From Polyodon spathula (lineage: Eukaryota > Chordata > Actinopteri > Acipenseriformes > Polyodontidae): a stretch of 64,000 nucleotides of DNA. The notes under the pieces are model-generated. The model made no database searches, was not told the DNA's origin, and saw only the letters and a list, made by a program, of their open reading frames with translations. The position numbers and the translations under genes are program-made. The stretch lies in NCBI RefSeq assembly GCF_017654505.1, contig NC_054548.1, positions 23,136,370 to 23,200,369 of the forward strand. The letters are read 5' to 3'. This document shows positions 34,824 to 44,817 of this stretch, piece by piece (position 1 is the stretch's first letter; each line of letters begins with the position of its first letter).

Positions 34824-36685
34824 CTGCAATGAAAGAAATTCTGTGAATGTCAAGGCTTCATTTTCAGAACAAACAAAGCCATTTGGATTGTTGGATTCCT
34901 AAACGTTCCAATGCCCTTTTTAGTACACATTTAAACCTGGATTTGACAGACAGTCCCATATGGGTCTTATACAGTCTACACAACATCCTGATTAATAAGC
35001 AGGTGGATTTTTATTTAATATTAGTAATATAATATTTAATATTATACTTTCATCCACCTATCAGGGAGATCCATTGCAGAGTATTACCAAACAGCAGATG
35101 ATTGGGGAACATTCAGAATATTTAGCATAAAAAAACAGAAAGAAATATTGAAACATTGAAAATGTTAAGACATCTGGAAATGTCTTTATTTAATGTCTGC
35201 AGTGAATTAAGGTATTTCTCCTCACAGATATAATGAGGATGCACTATGCCATAGTGTGTCACTACTTACAAAAGACCAGTATCTGCTTGGTATTCCCATT
35301 CAGCTGTCTGACATTATGCATGCAAAGTTTACAACTAATAAATACTATAAAGCCACAACTTTTCTTTATTACAACACAATTCTGCCAGTTATGCACTGAA
35401 ACTGCCATATTTCTGACATACATATACCATAATAAGCATTATGAGCATTCATTCTATTACTGTTTACCATGCATGCATTGTTTTCCAAAAATCTTTTTTT
35501 TTTCAATACTCTTTTTTCAGTGGTTAATATATGAAGACATGGTATTCAATTTATTAACTTGAGATTGTTTTTTTTCTTTCTACATAGCCTGGAATTTCAA
35601 ATTATAAAAAGGAGTTTTGGCGAACAAAAACAAAGAATTCCCAGTAGCATAATCGAAGTGGAACTTATTTAGGGAATGATAAAATACAGTTTGTAAAGAC
35701 ACTGAAAAAGAGTGGTCTACATCAATGATATGGTCAGAGGTGAAAAGCAATCTAAAGCAATCACAAATCATTCAACATCACTTGTAATGGAACTTTAGTT
35801 AGAGAATCACAGAAAACAACAATTGTGTATCTATAACTATAAATACCCTGTCAAAGCATGTGGTCTGTATCATGATATTGCAGCAGTAAAATGGTTAATT
35901 TTTAATGGCCAACACTGGTAATGGAACTTAAGCATGAGAATCAGAGAATACAGTTGTGTACCAAACATTAATATAGCTTGAAGTGTGTACTATAGCGAGA
36001 GCTAACTCCAGATCCAGTGTGGGTTTTACACAGAGCACTGTAATAGCTACCCACGACGTTACTCTTTGTATTGTAGGTGTGACCTAGCACATGGATATAT
36101 TCCAACTTAGCAATACAAGTGAAAGTATAATATTCTTTATTTTTATTTCAAATGTCTCTGTCCATGTTAATTTGCATCCTTGCAAGTGTACTGTAGGTAA
36201 AGGTAAAAAACAAAAAGCTAGGAAAGAACCTGACCCAGTGAATCTCTAATACAGCTGCGTGAGCCAAGTATGAAGGCAATATCCCGAAGCGGGAGGTCTT
36301 TATAATCTGGAAACCAAAAAGTCACATGACCCCAATATGGCAACCACATAGGTCAAAGTGATTTTTACAGTTAGATTTTGCCCAAGGAATTTCCTTAACA
36401 CTGAAAATTTGAAGTTGCCAAATGTTTATGAGACATACAAAGTAGTCAGTGCAGCAGCGGCAGCTGGTTTGTAAACTCATATTTATAGGGATGAATAATA
36501 TGGAGTTATAGGTAAATCCAAAGCTTACTGCAATCAGGTGATCACGTGACCACCAACACAGAGAGTTATTAGGGGTAGAATCTGTATTAGAAAAATCACT
36601 AACACTTTATAGTAACCTGGAAACCACAACTAGTAACCACCTTTATAAAACATTTTGTATTATTTCATTGTAACCCTAGCCTAAA
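34824..36685 (-). other. Upstream il1rapl2 intron, start, nothing recognised
   Basis: No supported feature at 34824-36685. The intron continues to the window end. Confidence 0.5.
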
Positions 36686-37504
36686 TCCTAACCCAGTGGT
36701 CCTCAAGGTCGTACCCGCGGGCAAATTCGTGCCCGTGAAGCCAGGCCATCGTGCCCGTGGCAGTTGTTCTTAAATTATGGGTCATGAACACATTTCTGGT
36801 CGTAGCGTGGGAAAATAAAGAAAGCTTTAAACACGTTTTCCAACAAAAGCGCCACAGCAGTCTGTTGACAGTGCTGCTCGCTTATGCTGTGCTTGTACGT
36901 ACACGGCGATATAATCAACCAATTGAATATCTGCATTGTCTCTGCGGTAACCCAATCATAAGTTAGCTGGGTGGGTCATAAAATGTGTCTGTTTCAGGTG
37001 CAGGTACTGACAGTAAGTTTAACCAATAGGAGAGTCAGATATCTGCCAAGTCTTAGGCAGCTGTCCAATCATAAGCAAGCAGAGGCCGTTCACAGTATTC
37101 TGCATGAAAATTGAAGGCGAGTGAGTAGCCAAAGGGAAAGTAAAAGATCTGACAGCTGTCCAATCATTCGTGAGCAGAGGCGGGTGTTAATATGTGGGGT
37201 GTTAATATGTTAGTAAGCAGTGAATTTCGCTAATAATACATTTCAGTATTTAGAATTTAATTTTCTGTATTTTTTTATTTCACCAGACAAGGGAAACACC
37301 ATAGTATATTTGGTTATGAATCCACTTTCTCTGAATAATTGTACTGGAGATGAGCGATCTTTGAAACAGAGTAGTGTTGACAAATCTGTCAAATTGAAAC
37401 AAAGCGAGACACTATCTACACTTTTTTATGTGAGTTTATTCACGGTTATTTGTGTAAACATGCTATTTAAAAAAACATTTGCATTGTGTATTTTATGTAA
37501 ATTA

Positions 37505-37999
37505 CACCGTGTAACAATGTTTTTTTTTTTTTTTTTTTTTTTTTGTTCCTGGGTAGTAAGTGTTATTTCCTAATTGCTTATGCCTCAAAAGTATAGAAAA
37601 TGGCTATTATTCCCCACAAACTTTGCTTTTGTGACCAGCACAGTGATATTTCAAAATATCACTATTTCCAATGGGAAAACGGGCAAATGTGTATTTACAG
37701 TATAATCGTAAATCTCGAAAAACTACTCACTTCTAAATCTTTTGTAGTCATTTTTGTATTACTTTAGTATAAATACATGTTAATTTGGATTCATATGTTG
37801 TTTTTCTCTGACTTTATGTGAACGAAAAGACACACATTTGCCCATTTTCCCATTGGAAATAGTGATATTTTGAAATATCACTGTCCTGGTCACAAAAGCA
37901 AAGTTTGTGAGGAATAATAGCCATTTTCTATACTTTTGAGGCATAAGCAATTAGGAAATAACACTTACTACCCAGGAACAAAAATTGTGTTACATAGTG
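37505..37999 (+). mobile_element. Palindromic MITE derived from the 41560-44003 element
   Basis: The terminal inverted repeats are about 170 bp each, sharing TGTAACA...TTCCTGGGTAGTAAGTGTTA, CTTATGCCTCAAAAGTATAG and CAAACTTTGCTTTTGTGACC. The left one carries a ~24-nt poly-T. The centre (about 37690-37830) begins TTACAGTATAATCGTAAATC, identical to the last codons of the gene at 43698-43722, and continues through its 3' flank. Possible target duplication TTA (37502-37504 and 38000-38002). No ORF of its own; it would depend on transposase in trans. Confidence 0.88.
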
Positions 38000-38098
38000 T
38001 TATTTAAAAGAATAAGCGCAGCACGCACAATTACTACCTGAGACTTGGCCTTATTAGAGTGAGCCAAGAATAACCCCACTAAAACTCTAAATAAATAA

Positions 38099-38103
38099 AT
38101 ATA

Positions 38104-38175
<72 letters not shown>

Positions 38176-38179
38176 TTTT
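38099..38179. repeat. (TA)n followed by poly-T
   Basis: About 58 bp of TA, then about 21 T. Confidence 0.95.
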
Positions 38180-38351
38180 GCAGCGATCTTGTTTCCCGCA
38201 GGCAGGCTTGCAAAGGAGTCGACTCTTTTGTACAGTGGTATTGATGCTATGCTTTAGTGCGAGAGGTCCTGGGTTCACGCCCGCCCCCTATTGGTGTGTG
38301 GATTGCCTCGCCCTGTATGATGCGCCTGCCTGTGGGAACCGAGATCGCTAC
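38180..38351 (+). mobile_element. tRNA-Pro-like sequence between inverted arms
   Basis: Arms of about 30 bp: GCAGCGATCTTGTTTCCCGC with AGGCAGGCTTGC on the left, complementary to GCGCCTGCCTGTGGGAACCG with AGATCGCTACAA on the right. The core contains GTGCGAGAGGTCCTGGGTTC (38258-38277), almost the anticodon-arm/T-arm sequence of vertebrate tRNA-Pro, with a Pol III B-box-like GGTTCACGCCC. Acceptor and D arms do not pair well, so it is a tRNA-derived repeat, not a working tRNA. Confidence 0.6.
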
Positions 38352-38484
38352 AATATATATAACATGTTGCGAGAAGGCATTGTGTAAGACAAGAACCTAT
38401 GCAATAGTTAGCGTTCCCGCAAACAGCCAAGTAAGATTAATTTATGCCCGTGCCAAAATTACTTTGAGGACCACTGTACTAACC

Positions 38485-39665
38485 TTAACCAAATCATTAC
38501 TGTGGAACAATGTAACAGAGAAAATTCTAGGTAATTTCATCATTAACTGCTATGTTACTTTTTGTAAATTGTACTCCAGTTCATATAAAATGTGACTGAA
38601 TAATCTGCACAAATAACTAATCAATCTTAAGTACAACATAATGTTGATAATGTGAATAAGAGGCAAGCAAATAGATTTGATATCCTAGGTTATCCCTCCT
38701 TTAAATGGTCTTTTGCAAAAATAAAGTCGTTACATTGATTGAGACCCTTGTTGTCCTACACATTAAGTAAATATAGTGCAAGCTGGCATAAATGTACTTG
38801 CCAAAATTGATGTTCTATAACTGGCCACACTACAAGAAGATATTAAAGTATTTGTTACAAAAGTAATTGGAAGACAGATGGAATTTCTTTTATCACTTTA
38901 CAAAATCATTAACTGCTTGAGACAGGCATTACAACAATAGAGCATAAGAACTAAATAGTTTGTTGTTGTAGTTTTCTTTTAATATCTTGCAACAGGATCA
39001 CTAGAACACTATTGGGCAATTCCATGAAAATATCATCAATGTACAAACAACTGTTTTCATGGAATAGCCATGTTGGGATGACCGTTTGCAATTCCATTGC
39101 TTTAGCAAAGAATGCCAAAGTAAGTGTCCAATGAGCAATCATATATAACAGTACATGACAACAATTCCTCCTCTAACAAATACTTTAATTTGAGTTGTTC
39201 TGGATTCTGCATCAGGCTTGTTGTGATTAGCTACCATGTATAATTCCAACACCTGGGCACCTGTACAAATGAGATTCTGTATTCCAGATAGATTCCCCTG
39301 TATGAATATTTAAAATAAATAAGCAAATACATTCTGCTTTTGCCAATAGTGTCTAATGCTGCTGTTTCTGTGACAGGAGGCTGGCGAATGGAGTTTAGTC
39401 ATGTGGTTAGTCATGATCTTAGGAGGGTGCAGACTGTTGAATCAAGAAATGCATTTCAACTAAATGTTCAACATGTCGCCACAGCCCTTAATGACCCCAG
39501 AGACTATGTTATGTTCAGGTATCACAGGAAACGTTTTGTGAATGCCACATTGCAATTAAACCACTATATCACAAGATATAAAGTGGAAGTAGAAATTGAA
39601 TCATTTCCCCAAAAAATTAAATCATTTCCCAAAAAAGACTTTTTCTTGGCTTTTTATTTTTCACA
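38485..39665. other. Intronic sequence, nothing recognised
   Basis: An open frame at 39340-39726 runs into a MITE and has no recognised motif. Confidence 0.45.
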
Positions 39666-39667
39666 CT

Positions 39668-39862
39668 TTTGGCTAGATTCTCTAGTTTATTCATCAAGGA
39701 AAAAAACAAAACACCAAATAAAGTGATTCAACCAGAAATAAGCCACTTTTTTATTTAGTCCAAGGTTATTGATTAGAATTTTATTTGGTTTTTCTATTTT
39801 CGTTCCAGAAAAAAATTAATTCTAATAACATTTTGGAGTAAACAGCTCTGAGAATCTGACCC
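39668..39862. mobile_element. Small MITE (GGTCAGATTCTCAGAGCT ends), copy 1
   Basis: Left GGCTAGATTCTCTAGTTTA and right TAAACAGCTCTGAGAATCTG are imperfect inverted ends. The right end also matches the termini at 40141-40306. Confidence 0.5.
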
Positions 39863-40140
39863 AAAATGTCTAATGTCTAAATTAGACATGCAACCATTGT
39901 CATTATACACCCATACAACAGTTAAAAAGCCATGGTAGACTCCAATAGCCATTTTAGGCATTTTTCCCCACACTTTATTTACTTGGATCACAATGACAAT
40001 AAACTGCCTGAACAATCTAGCATTTTTAAATCCAGTCGCCAGAGAGGAATTATATGTGAAATTATTCCTCCACATTAAAAACTAAAATGTTAACTAAATC
40101 ACATCATTTTTTAAATGAAATCCATACTTTAAAAACAGTG

Positions 40141-40306
40141 TGCTGGATTCTCAAAGCTATTTACTCCAAATGTAATCTATTCAAATTAAATTGACTCAAA
40201 TGTAATGCCCAAGTTGTTCATTTATGATTTGATAACATTTGTGTTGTCTGAAAGAAAAATTAGCTAATGGCATTTTGGAGTAAATAGCTTTGAGGATCTT
40301 CACCTA
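40141..40306. mobile_element. Small MITE, copy 2
   Basis: CTGGATTCTCAAAGCTATTT with ACTCCAAATG on the left is inverted as ATTTTGGAGTAAATAGCTTT with GAGGATCTTCAC on the right. About 30-bp arms with few mismatches. Confidence 0.6.
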
Positions 40307-40578
40307 ATGAGTCATCGTTAGGAGGGCTTAGCTGTCAAACCTATGTCAGACACAGACTGCAAAGGACATCCATCTTCTGCCATGCAGCAGCTTTAATTTA
40401 CTTTTACTCAAAGGCCGAGGTTATGAAACTATGAAGTTGAAAGCATGACAGATATACAGGGGGAGGACAGTTTAAAAGAACTGGGACATTTATTGACAGA
40501 AAAAGCACAAAATCTTGGCCATCTCCTGTCAGTCTTAAACTTGAATATGAAGGGTAATTTAATATGATTTTTTATATA

Positions 40579-40899
40579 CAGACGATCCTCGACTTACGAC
40601 GCTTTGATTTATGATGCATGGCACTTACGACTCTTTTGCATTATTACACTGCTTCAACTTTACGACATCGATACAGCATTTACGACACAGCGAGACCTGA
40701 GCCATGCGTCATGTGCGCATGCTCGGTGTCCAAACAGCAGTACCATTTTTGTAAAAATATATTATCAGGCCAAAGAGTCAGGAACGTAACCCCAATTTAT
40801 AACATTGTTCCTATGGGAAAATGTGCTTCGACTTATGACGCTTCGACTTACAATGTGACTTTCAGGAACCAATTGTGTTGTAAGTGCGAGGACTGCCTG
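40579..40899 (+). mobile_element. Tigger/pogo-like MITE with TA target duplication
   Basis: CAGACGATCCTCGACTTACG to CGAGGACTGCCTG, flanked by TA at 40577-40578 and 40900-40901. Terminal repeats are rich in CGACTTACGAC motifs. Related to 26635-27249 in the opposite orientation. Too short for a transposase. Confidence 0.82.
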
Positions 40900-40908
40900 T
40901 ATAGTTAT

Positions 40909-41559
40909 AGTTGTAGTCAAAAGTTTACATACCCCATTGGAAATTTCTAATTTCTAGAAATTTCTCGAAAACAAAAAGTTTTAGGAAAAAAAAACAATCT
41001 TTTGTAGCAATAGCTTTGCTTTTGTGGATGAGGGTAAAAAGTTACAAGAAATAGATGTCTACAATTATTTATTTCATCATTTTTTTGGCAAAACTCTAAA
41101 AATGCTAATTTAGATCATGATTCTTTAGTGATTTTTTACCATTCTTCAATGCAAAATTGTTCTAGTTCATTCAAATTCTGAAGACTTCTCTTGTGCACAG
41201 CCTTCTTTAACTCATACCAAAGATTCTTAGTTGGATTTAGATCGGGACTTTGACTCGGCCATTCCAGAACCTTGATTTTATTCTTCTTTAACCATTTTGA
41301 AGTAGATTTTGATACGTGCTTTGGATCGTTGTCGTGTTGGAATATTCAGTTGCACTTTAAACCAGGTTCTGTAGCAGAGGGTTTCAGATGATTCACCAAT
41401 ATCTTTTGGTATGCTATGGAATCCATTTTACCATGTATTGGAACTAAATTTCCTGTGCCATGAGAGGAACAATTACTATTACCACCTCCATACTTGACAG
41501 TAGGTATGGTGTTCTTTTCTTTGTATGCCTCACTAGACATTCTCCAAACGTAATGACAA
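40909..41559 (-). pseudogene. Tc1/mariner transposase, C-terminal half (split element)
   Basis: Read from 41559 down: [69 protein letters not shown] and [12 protein letters not shown]. The block order matches Tc1-like DD34E transposases. FQHDNDPKH supplies the second Asp, but the third acidic residue (E of NPxEN) reads K. In-frame stops follow LKCN and EEW. The terminal inverted repeat GTCAAAAGTTTACATACCCC lies at about 40916. The N-terminal half is at 44946-44818, separated by the 41560-44003 insertion and more. Confidence 0.82.
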
Positions 41560-41718
41560 CACCGTGTAACAATTTTTTTTTTTTTTTTTTGGTTCCTGGG
41601 TAGTAAGTGTTATTTCCTAATTGCTTATGCCTCAAAAGTATAGAAAATGGCTATTATTCCCCACAAACTTTGCTTTTGTGACCAGGACAGTGATATTTTG
41701 AAATGTACCTATTGTCCA

Positions 41719-41829
41719 GAACATTCCAGATAGATTCAGTGCTGAGTAAACTTGGAGTAACTTCTAGAACTTTCCAGTAATATAAATAATAGTATAAATA
41801 CAGGGGCCTTAAGCCCACCAGTTCAGTTT
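41719..41829 (+). promoter_or_regulatory. Heat-shock-element-like promoter with TATA and initiator
   Basis: GAACATTC (41719-41726) and TTCTAGAACTTTC (41762-41774) fit alternating nTTCn/nGAAn heat-shock-factor sites; the second is a three-unit match. TATAAATA at 41793-41800 (another at 41781) is followed about 30 bp later by TCAGTTT (41823-41829), an initiator match. The start codon is at 41873. Predicted by eye; activity unknown. Confidence 0.6.
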
Positions 41830-41872
41830 AGTTCCAGCTGCCTAAGTGGATACATAGCTGCATTTTTCTGAG

Positions 41873-42080
41873 ATGGCATCAAGAGGCTGCAAGCATCCGG
41901 CAGACGCATTTTGCTGTGTCTGCGGCCAATTTATCAAGACAAGAGCGAAAAAGTACTCCGTGGAAGCATCTGCTAAGATGTGTGAGGCCTACAAGGCATA
42001 TTTCGGCATGCCAGTCGGGGATCAAGACAAACCCTGGGCACCTCATTTCACTTGCGAGCACTGCAAAAAAACTCTGGAAG
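41873..42080 (+). pseudogene. Transposon gene exon 1: Cys-rich N-terminus
   Basis: ATG at 41873 gives MASRGCKHPADAFCCVCGQF, then KKYSVEASAKMCEAYKAYFG, MPVGDQDKPWAPHFTCEHCK and KTLEG. Two CxxC pairs (FCCVCG and FTCEHC) about 55 residues apart suggest a treble-clef or ZAD-like zinc domain. The exon ends at a GT donor (GAAG|GTAAGAT) in phase 1. I recognise the start and the GDQDK-WAPH signature as those of a multicopy uncharacterised family in arthropods, other invertebrates and some fish; its biochemical role is unknown to me. This exon has no disabling mutation. Confidence 0.75.
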
Positions 42081-42253
42081 GTAAGATGGACAATTGTTGC
42101 TCGGAATTTGTTAAAATTTTAAAAATTGTAAAAGTTTTTAATTTTAAAATGTTTTACAATTTTCAATGTTATTGAAAAAATATATCATATATGAAAAATG
42201 TTGCAAGAATCTCTTACACATTAGTCATGGGTGAAATAAATGTATTTTTGTAG

Positions 42254-43722
42254 GATAGTACAGAGGGGAAAAGAGAGCCATGAAGTTCACTATCCCAAGA
42301 ATTTGGCGGGAACCCACTGACCACTCAAGCAACTGTTACTTCTGCATGGTGGACCCTTCCAAACGTTGGACTGGCAAGAATGCACCTGCTATCATGTATC
42401 CGAACCTTCCTTCATCCATCGCCCCGGTGCCACACTGCCATGAGCTCCCCGTATACACTCCTCTGGAGAGAGAGCAGACGTCTTTAGAAGAGAGCAGCAA
42501 GTCAGAGAGCGAGGAAGATGTTGTTGATCCAGATGACAATTTCAGAGGTGGAGCTGAGGAGAGAAACCCATGCTACCCCAACCAAAAAGACCTCAACGAC
42601 TTGATTAGAGATCTTGGTCTCACCAAGTCCAATGCCGAGCTTTTGATGTCTAGGCTCAAGCAGTGGAACTTGTTGGATGAAAGTGTGCAAGTCACAGATC
42701 AGAGGAAGCGTCACCAACCTTTTTCCAGCTTCTTCACCCGTCAAGATGGGCTCTGCTTCTGCCACAATGTGACCAGTCTGTTCGAGGCAATCGGAATCGC
42801 CTGTAACCAGAATGAGTGGCGCCTCTTCATTGACAGCTCATCCAGGAGCCTCAAAGCCGTGCTGCTCCATAATGGTAACAAGTACCCGTCTCTTCCCCTG
42901 GCTCACTCGGTGCACCTCAAAGAGGATTACAACAGCATCAACACCTTGCTGGACGCCTTGAAGTATGATGAGTATGGCTGGGAGGTCATAGCAGACTTCA
43001 AAATGATGGCATTCCTGATGGGTCTCCAAGGCGGTTTTACCAAGTTTCCCTGCTATCTTTACCTTTGGGACAGCAGGGATACCAAGGCGCACTACCACAG
43101 GCGGGACTTGCCACAGCGGACTGAGTTCTCTGTGGGGAGGAACAACGTCAAGTGGGAGCCACTGGTGGACCCCCGGAAGGTGCTGATGCTACCACTGCAC
43201 ATCATATTGGGCCTTATGAAACAATTTGTCAGAGCTCTAGATAAGGAGTCGGCAGCCTTCAAGTACCTTCAAGACTTCTTCCCTAAGCTGTCTGAGGCAA
43301 AGGTCAAAGCCGGTGTCTTTGTTGGACCACAGATAAAGAAGATCCTGGAGTGCAATTAATTCCCCAAGAAGCTTACTAGTAAGGAGAAAGCGGCTTGGAA
43401 CAGTTTTGTCGCAGTGGTTCGGGGCTTCCTGGGCAATCACAAGGCCGAAAACTATGTGGAGCTGGTTGAGACTCTGGTGAAGAATTACGGCACAATGGGC
43501 TGTAGATGGCTGATGTCCCTCAAAGTCCATATCCTTGATGCTCATCTTGATAAATTCGAGGACAACATAGGAGCGTACTCGAAGGAGCAAGGCGAGCGCT
43601 CCCACCAGGATATACTGGACTTTCAACGTTGCTACCAAGGACAGTATAACGAGAACATGATGGGAGACTACATTTGGGGGCTGATTCATGAAAGTGATTT
43701 ACAGTATAATCGTAAATCTTGA
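42254..43722 (+). pseudogene. Transposon gene exon 2: conserved body with two in-frame stops
   Basis: Acceptor TTTTTGTAG|GATAG. Spliced to exon 1 the frame reads LEG*YRGEKRAMKF: a TAG at 42256-42258 where the family has Trp (one-base change). It then runs open to KKILECN and a TAA (43357-43359), and continues in the same frame from FPKKLTSKEK to the end at 43722. Landmarks: IWREPTDHSSNCYFC; YPNLPSSIAPVPH; LNDLIRDLGLTKSNAELLMS; DGLCFCHNV; LFIDSSSRSLKAVLLHNGNK; DFKMMAFLMGLQGG; CYLYLWDSRDTKAHY; PLHIILGLMKQFVRALDKE; YSKEQGERSHQDI; MMGDYIWGL. Total about 558 codons. No frameshifts over 1.47 kb. Base composition is nearly balanced against the AT-rich flanks. The N-terminus of the exon is acidic (about residues 120-150). 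A transposase role is inferred from the TIR context only. Confidence 0.8.
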
Positions 43723-44058
43723 AAAACTACTCACTTCTAAATCTTTTGTAGTCATGTTTGTATTACTTTAGTATAAATACATGTTAATTTGGATTCATAT
43801 GTTGTTTTTTTCTGACTTTATGTGAACGAAAAGACACAAATTCGCCCGTTTTCTCATTGGAAATAGGTAAATTTCAAAATATCACTGTCCTGGTCACAAA
43901 AGCAAAGTTTGTGGGGAATAATAGCCATTTTCTATACTATTGAGGCATAAGCAATTAGGAAATAACACTTACTACCCAGGAACAAAAATTGTGTTACATA
44001 GTGTAATTATATATTTTATTAGAAATAATACTTATTGTATTAAGTATTCTATGTATAA

Positions 44059-44809
44059 TGTGGCAAAGTGGTTAATAGTGTGCAGGTGCAGGAATGCAGC
44101 AGTGATCAATGAACAGACAGACAATGATAATCCAGGTGCAGTGATTTATACAAAATGTATTTGTACAATCCAACGTCTGATGACAAAATGGCATAAACAA
44201 TAACAATGAGAACAGGCAATACAGCGGCGTGCATTGCTCTGTTGTAATTCATGCGTTCATCCCAAACTAATAACAGTCCTGTTTCCCAAACACCCACACG
44301 TAACACAAACACAAGTCCACAGTGAGTGATTTAGTGCTCGCGATGTAAATATAGTTTATCGTGAAACAAGTGCAGTGATGTGCTGGCCCTTGGTAACAGC
44401 TCCATATCGTGTTCAGCCATCTAATTATAACAACAGTAATTATTTAGACATGATAGAATAAAACAAACAAAACATGATTACAATACACAGTCTCCTTCCA
44501 GTTCAGCTGTAACCATATAAAGGAACAGATCACTTTGCTACACCCCTTTTGTACAGTCAATCATGACCCCTTGGTTAACTACTGCAACCGCTCCTCCAAT
44601 GCCACATCGTTTCCCTGCCATGTTGTTTCCCTTCCGGGTCTATGATTTAGTGTACAGTAGCTCCGCCCCCTTTCTAGATGACCAACTTCCTTCTAACCCT
44701 GGGAATGAATTGTCTGGCCATCCAGTCCAGGGCATTCTGTTCCCTTTACACAGCACCTCACAGGTCGGGAGAGAGATTTATCACCAAGAATCATTCTATC
44801 TCTGTCACA
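44059..44809 (+). mobile_element. TGTGGCAAAGTGG...GTCACA repeat, copy B
   Basis: Second member of the family at 31017-31733, same orientation, inserted in the remains of the Tc1 element. Starts TGTGGCAAAGTGG, ends AGAATCATTCTATCTCTGTC + ACA. No target duplication. Confidence 0.6.
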
Positions 44810-44817
44810 CAGTACCA

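Larger units (their letters stand above)
36694..38476 (+). mobile_element. hAT (Charlie-like ends) element with nested insertions
   Basis: Left end CAGTGGTCCTCAAGGTCGTA, right end ATTACTTTGAGGACCACTG: inverted termini of the CAGTGGT-CTCAA type. Flanks TCCTAACC (36686-36693) and TACTAACC (38477-38484) are an 8-bp duplication with one mismatch. Inside lie a 495-bp MITE (37505-37999), a (TA)n/poly-T tract and a tRNA-Pro-like inverted element (38180-38351). No transposase was recognised; GTCCAATCAT is repeated at about 37065 and 37155. Confidence 0.8.
41560..44003 (+). mobile_element. TIR DNA transposon carrying a two-exon gene of a multicopy uncharacterised family
   Basis: Left terminal repeat: CACCGTGTAACAATT, a poly-T stretch, GGTTCCTGGGTAGTAAGTGT, then to about 41705. 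It is inverted at about 43845-44003 (ACACTTACTACCCAGGAACA...TGTTACATAGTG). Both match the MITE at 37505-37999. Contents: promoter (41719-41829), exon 1 (41873-42080), a 173-bp intron, exon 2 (42254-43722). It interrupts a Tc1 transposase at 41559. No clear target duplication (flanks GACAA / TAATT). Superfamily not assigned. Confidence 0.85.

Noticed and set aside
38258..38283. Functional tRNA-Pro gene
   Set aside because: Only the anticodon-arm/T-arm part is close; acceptor and D arms do not pair.
39340..39726. 128-codon plus-strand ORF
   Set aside because: It runs into a small MITE and shows no domain.
42336..43689. Minus-strand ORFs opposite the transposon gene
   Set aside because: Shadows of the conserved plus-strand exon 2.
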